From assembly GCA_028565635.1 (NCBI GenBank), contig JAOXYB010015910.1, forward strand, positions 1 to 19,339: a stretch of 19,339 nucleotides of DNA. Direction: 5' to 3'. Below are positions 16,873 to 19,339 of the stretch, in pieces; position 1 is the stretch's first letter; the number at the start of each line of letters is the position of its first letter. The position numbers were made by a program, and so were the translations under genes. Below the pieces are notes generated by a model. The model searched no databases, had not been told where the DNA came from, and saw nothing but the letters and a program-made list of their open reading frames with translations. The DNA is from Phoronis ovalis (lineage: Eukaryota > Phoronida > Phoronidae).

Positions 16873-19339
16873 CTGTAAAGATAAAGAAAGTTTAATAATT
16901 AGTTTTGGTTTGCGAACATATCATTCTCATGTTTATACAATATCTGGGTATATATATTCAGTGACAAATTTCTGTATGGATTCGAAAAATCATATAATAA
17001 GTAGTATTTACTAAAAATTGGTTAGTTGCAATATAAATTTAGCCAAAAATGATTCCCTAAGCATTAATGACAGGTCAGAAAATCTATGCCTCAGATATCC
17101 CACCTCATAGCTAACAGGTAAGGGATATTCGTTTTTGCAGTGCTAATGTCTGCACAGAAACCATGAGGATAGCTGTTTTCCTAAAGGTAAACATTATGGG
17201 TGAGATGTCAATTGTTTGGTATGATGAATTTAATTGGTTATACACTCCTAACCTATTGAATGTATACTAATTTCTTTATATAAATAATATACTTTAAAAA
17301 TATTACAATGTGAATATTGAAATTATCAAAAGTTGATCAACATGGTGATATGAAATACAATAATTTTTCGGTTGCATTCAATTGAATGAAAAAATATTTT
17401 GGATTAACATTTCTGAGCTGGAATTTGAATATTAGACCTAAAGGCTTTTGCAGAATATATTTGAATAATAATTTTTCAGGCCTAATACTTTTTCTCTCCT
17501 AATAATAAAAAAATGGGTCAAGATAAAGAATGTTAAATGAAGTAAATGTATCAAACAGGTAAATGCAGTCATGCAGAAAGCTATGAAAAGCTAGCAATAA
17601 ACACATATCATTATTCGATTATTATTTTGGGACCCATAGCCTTTTGTATACGACATATCACATTTCCTGAACTTGAGTGATGTCTGAACAATGAGGTGTA
17701 CAACCAGAATACAGGTGCATACATGTACTTTCAACTTGAGTTCTATCCTTTTACAGCTATATGGGACTTGGCTATGCAGTGATCAGCAGGCCAAACCAAT
17801 TCCCAGGTCAATTCCCAGGTCTGAAACTGAGTTTCCGACTGACATGCCCAAGTTGGTACTGTATCTAGATGTATCAGCCTAGACATGAATGTTGGGGTAA
17901 TAATATGACCTATCGTGGGCCCTGCTGGAAACAAGGCGAAATGACTTATTCAAAGGTCTAGACTTTGACAGGTTACCCACGTTAAATATGGTCCCTGTTA
18001 TTATTTGGTAGTAATATAAAAACGTAATATGTATACTTTATATAACTTTTCTATGAAAATTTGCATTCACCAGCACAAGCTAATTATATATACAATTATG
18101 AATTGAAGAAATCCAGACTTTAGATTTTAAGTATATTTTAACACCATCTGTAATTACATAAAACACTGGCAAAATTTTAACCGTTTTTTTTATAACTGCA
18201 GGTATGCCAACCATTACAGTAATACAGGTGTAACATCACATGCCATTCATGTTCACAAAAGCTGAACGTTTCAATCATACTTAACATTAAGAAAAGGCAT
18301 AAAACTTTTAGTAAGAAGTATCATTACACAGCAAAACAGAGGAAAGTGAAAAAAGTTTGCATGTCAAAGAAATTTGTGCAGTCATCAAAAAAAATTGTCT
18401 CAATCCAATCTTTTCCAGTGGAACTTGCCAAAAGTGTATTATATTGTCAACAATACAATGTGTTGTTGTAGAAGTTTTGGTGCTGATGGTAATGTGATAT
18501 GCAGGGACTGTATTGAATTATTGAGACATGTAATTATTTTGAAAGTGTACAAGGCAAATGTTATAGTTCAAATACTATCCCTGTATCATAGAAACTTCAT
18601 AATTTCCAATTCAAGCAAATTTACATGTATATTAGATCAAGCTTTATTTTTTTCAAAAACTTCTGTGGAGGTAAAACAAAATTCCTAGATATGCGACTGT
18701 GTTTTATTATTTTGTATAGGCAAAAACCAACTCAGGTCTTTGTAATTACTGCAAAAGTTCATCCCAGGCCCAAACTGATTTAAAAACAAAAAAACAGCCA
18801 GCAATAGACAAGAACTCTAACTCAGGCTTTATTTAGCTGGCACAATGCTTTGCTACAAGAAGACTATAAAAATGATATGCAATAGAAATTTGAACAATAA
18901 TATATAATTTAATACATAAATAAAAAATGTATCACACATATATCCACTTAAAAACTGGATTAAAACCACTTCATAAGAAGAAGCATCCAGGAAGCTATTC
19001 AAGTATACAAGATCTATAACTTCGCTCATATTTGCATAACATAAGTGTAATTATTAATAAAAACATGACGCTGACTTTTGATGTTTTAACTGGTGATATG
19101 CCGAAAGATAATAACAAGTACCATTTCATGGAATAAAAAAAAACATAGTACTTCTCATTTTATACTTTGCAAAAGAAGCAGGTAGTTATCTACAACTTTG
19201 ACTTAAAAATAGACTGATTATTCAACCGATGCGATTACCATCTATCGATAAACAAGGCTGACGGGCTGATCGCCATCATCCAAAAGTAAGGCCTTAAAAT
19301 ATATTCTGTATAATATAGAAGATACCATCAACGTTAGTC
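16873..19339. other. Upstream stretch with no supported gene
   Basis: These 2.5 kb lie 5' of the first recognised exon. The acceptor at 16873 shows that a further upstream exon must exist. I searched minus-strand donor-like sites (for example near 18068, 18624, 19109 and 19217) and found no open, phase-matched exon with a signal peptide or Ig features. A plus-strand open frame at 18374-18688 has no recognisable motif. A 12-bp unit (aattcccaggtc) is tandemly doubled at 17798-17821. The stretch could be intron or promoter region. Confidence 0.6.

Noticed and set aside
17743-17934. Overlapping open frames on both strands around the doubled 12-bp unit
   Set aside because: Short, no family features, and the repeated Pro/Ser residues come from the tandem 12-bp duplication.
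18374-18688. A 104-codon plus-strand open frame with a Cys cluster (CCCRSFG...ICRDC)
   Set aside because: Only one short Cys cluster, no zinc-finger spacing I can match, AT-rich surroundings and no splice or promoter context; treated as chance.
19210-19300. A possible first exon on the minus strand with ATG codons before a gtaatc site
   Set aside because: The frame would leave in phase 2, not the phase 1 needed by exon 16872-16760, and the peptide is not a signal peptide.

Overview
This is an animal (metazoan) nuclear genomic window. It is AT-rich by eye. One gene is clear: a multi-exon gene on the minus strand that encodes an extracellular, receptor-type mosaic protein of the LDL-receptor-related (LRP) family. 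Fourteen exons between 16872 and 2141 join in frame with GT/AG splice sites and give about 789 codons. Both ends of the gene are missing. The phylum cannot be fixed from the sequence. The intron sizes (about 0.25-4.7 kb), the lachesin-like Ig domain and scattered small repeats fit an invertebrate; a lophotrochozoan is only a guess.

Reading the minus strand from high to low coordinates, the protein order is: one immunoglobulin domain (exons 16760-16872 and 16008-16266); three LDL-receptor class A modules (14477-14614, 14086-14199, 9235-9372); an EGF-like module (8630-8752); a second EGF-like module of calcium-binding type (8249-8374); a six-bladed YWTD beta-propeller (6320-6459, 5748-6001, 5195-5429, 4524-4695); an EGF-like module (3988-4137); and the start of a second YWTD propeller (3425-3661, 2141-2312). 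From the class A modules onward this is the N-terminal layout of LRP1/LRP1B. The Ig domain in front is not part of that layout as I know it and is the main novelty. A possible 36-nt micro-exon lies in the 4.7-kb intron at 11690-11725.

The remainder is intronic or unassigned. Positions 1-2097 hold a tandem repeat array with a higher-order period of about 790-800 bp. It lies just inside the intron that follows the last exon and repeats a nuclear-receptor-like everted half-site motif. Smaller elements include two foldback elements resembling MITEs (7145-7493 and 8928-9093), a 41-bp inverted repeat pair that brackets two propeller exons (5454-5494 and 6655-6695, the latter flanked by 13-bp direct repeats), and an intronic hairpin (4934-4994). 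From 16873 to 19339 I find no exon I can support; the signal peptide and first exons of the gene probably lie there unrecognised or beyond the right edge.

I found no RNA gene, CRISPR array, operon or prokaryotic feature.
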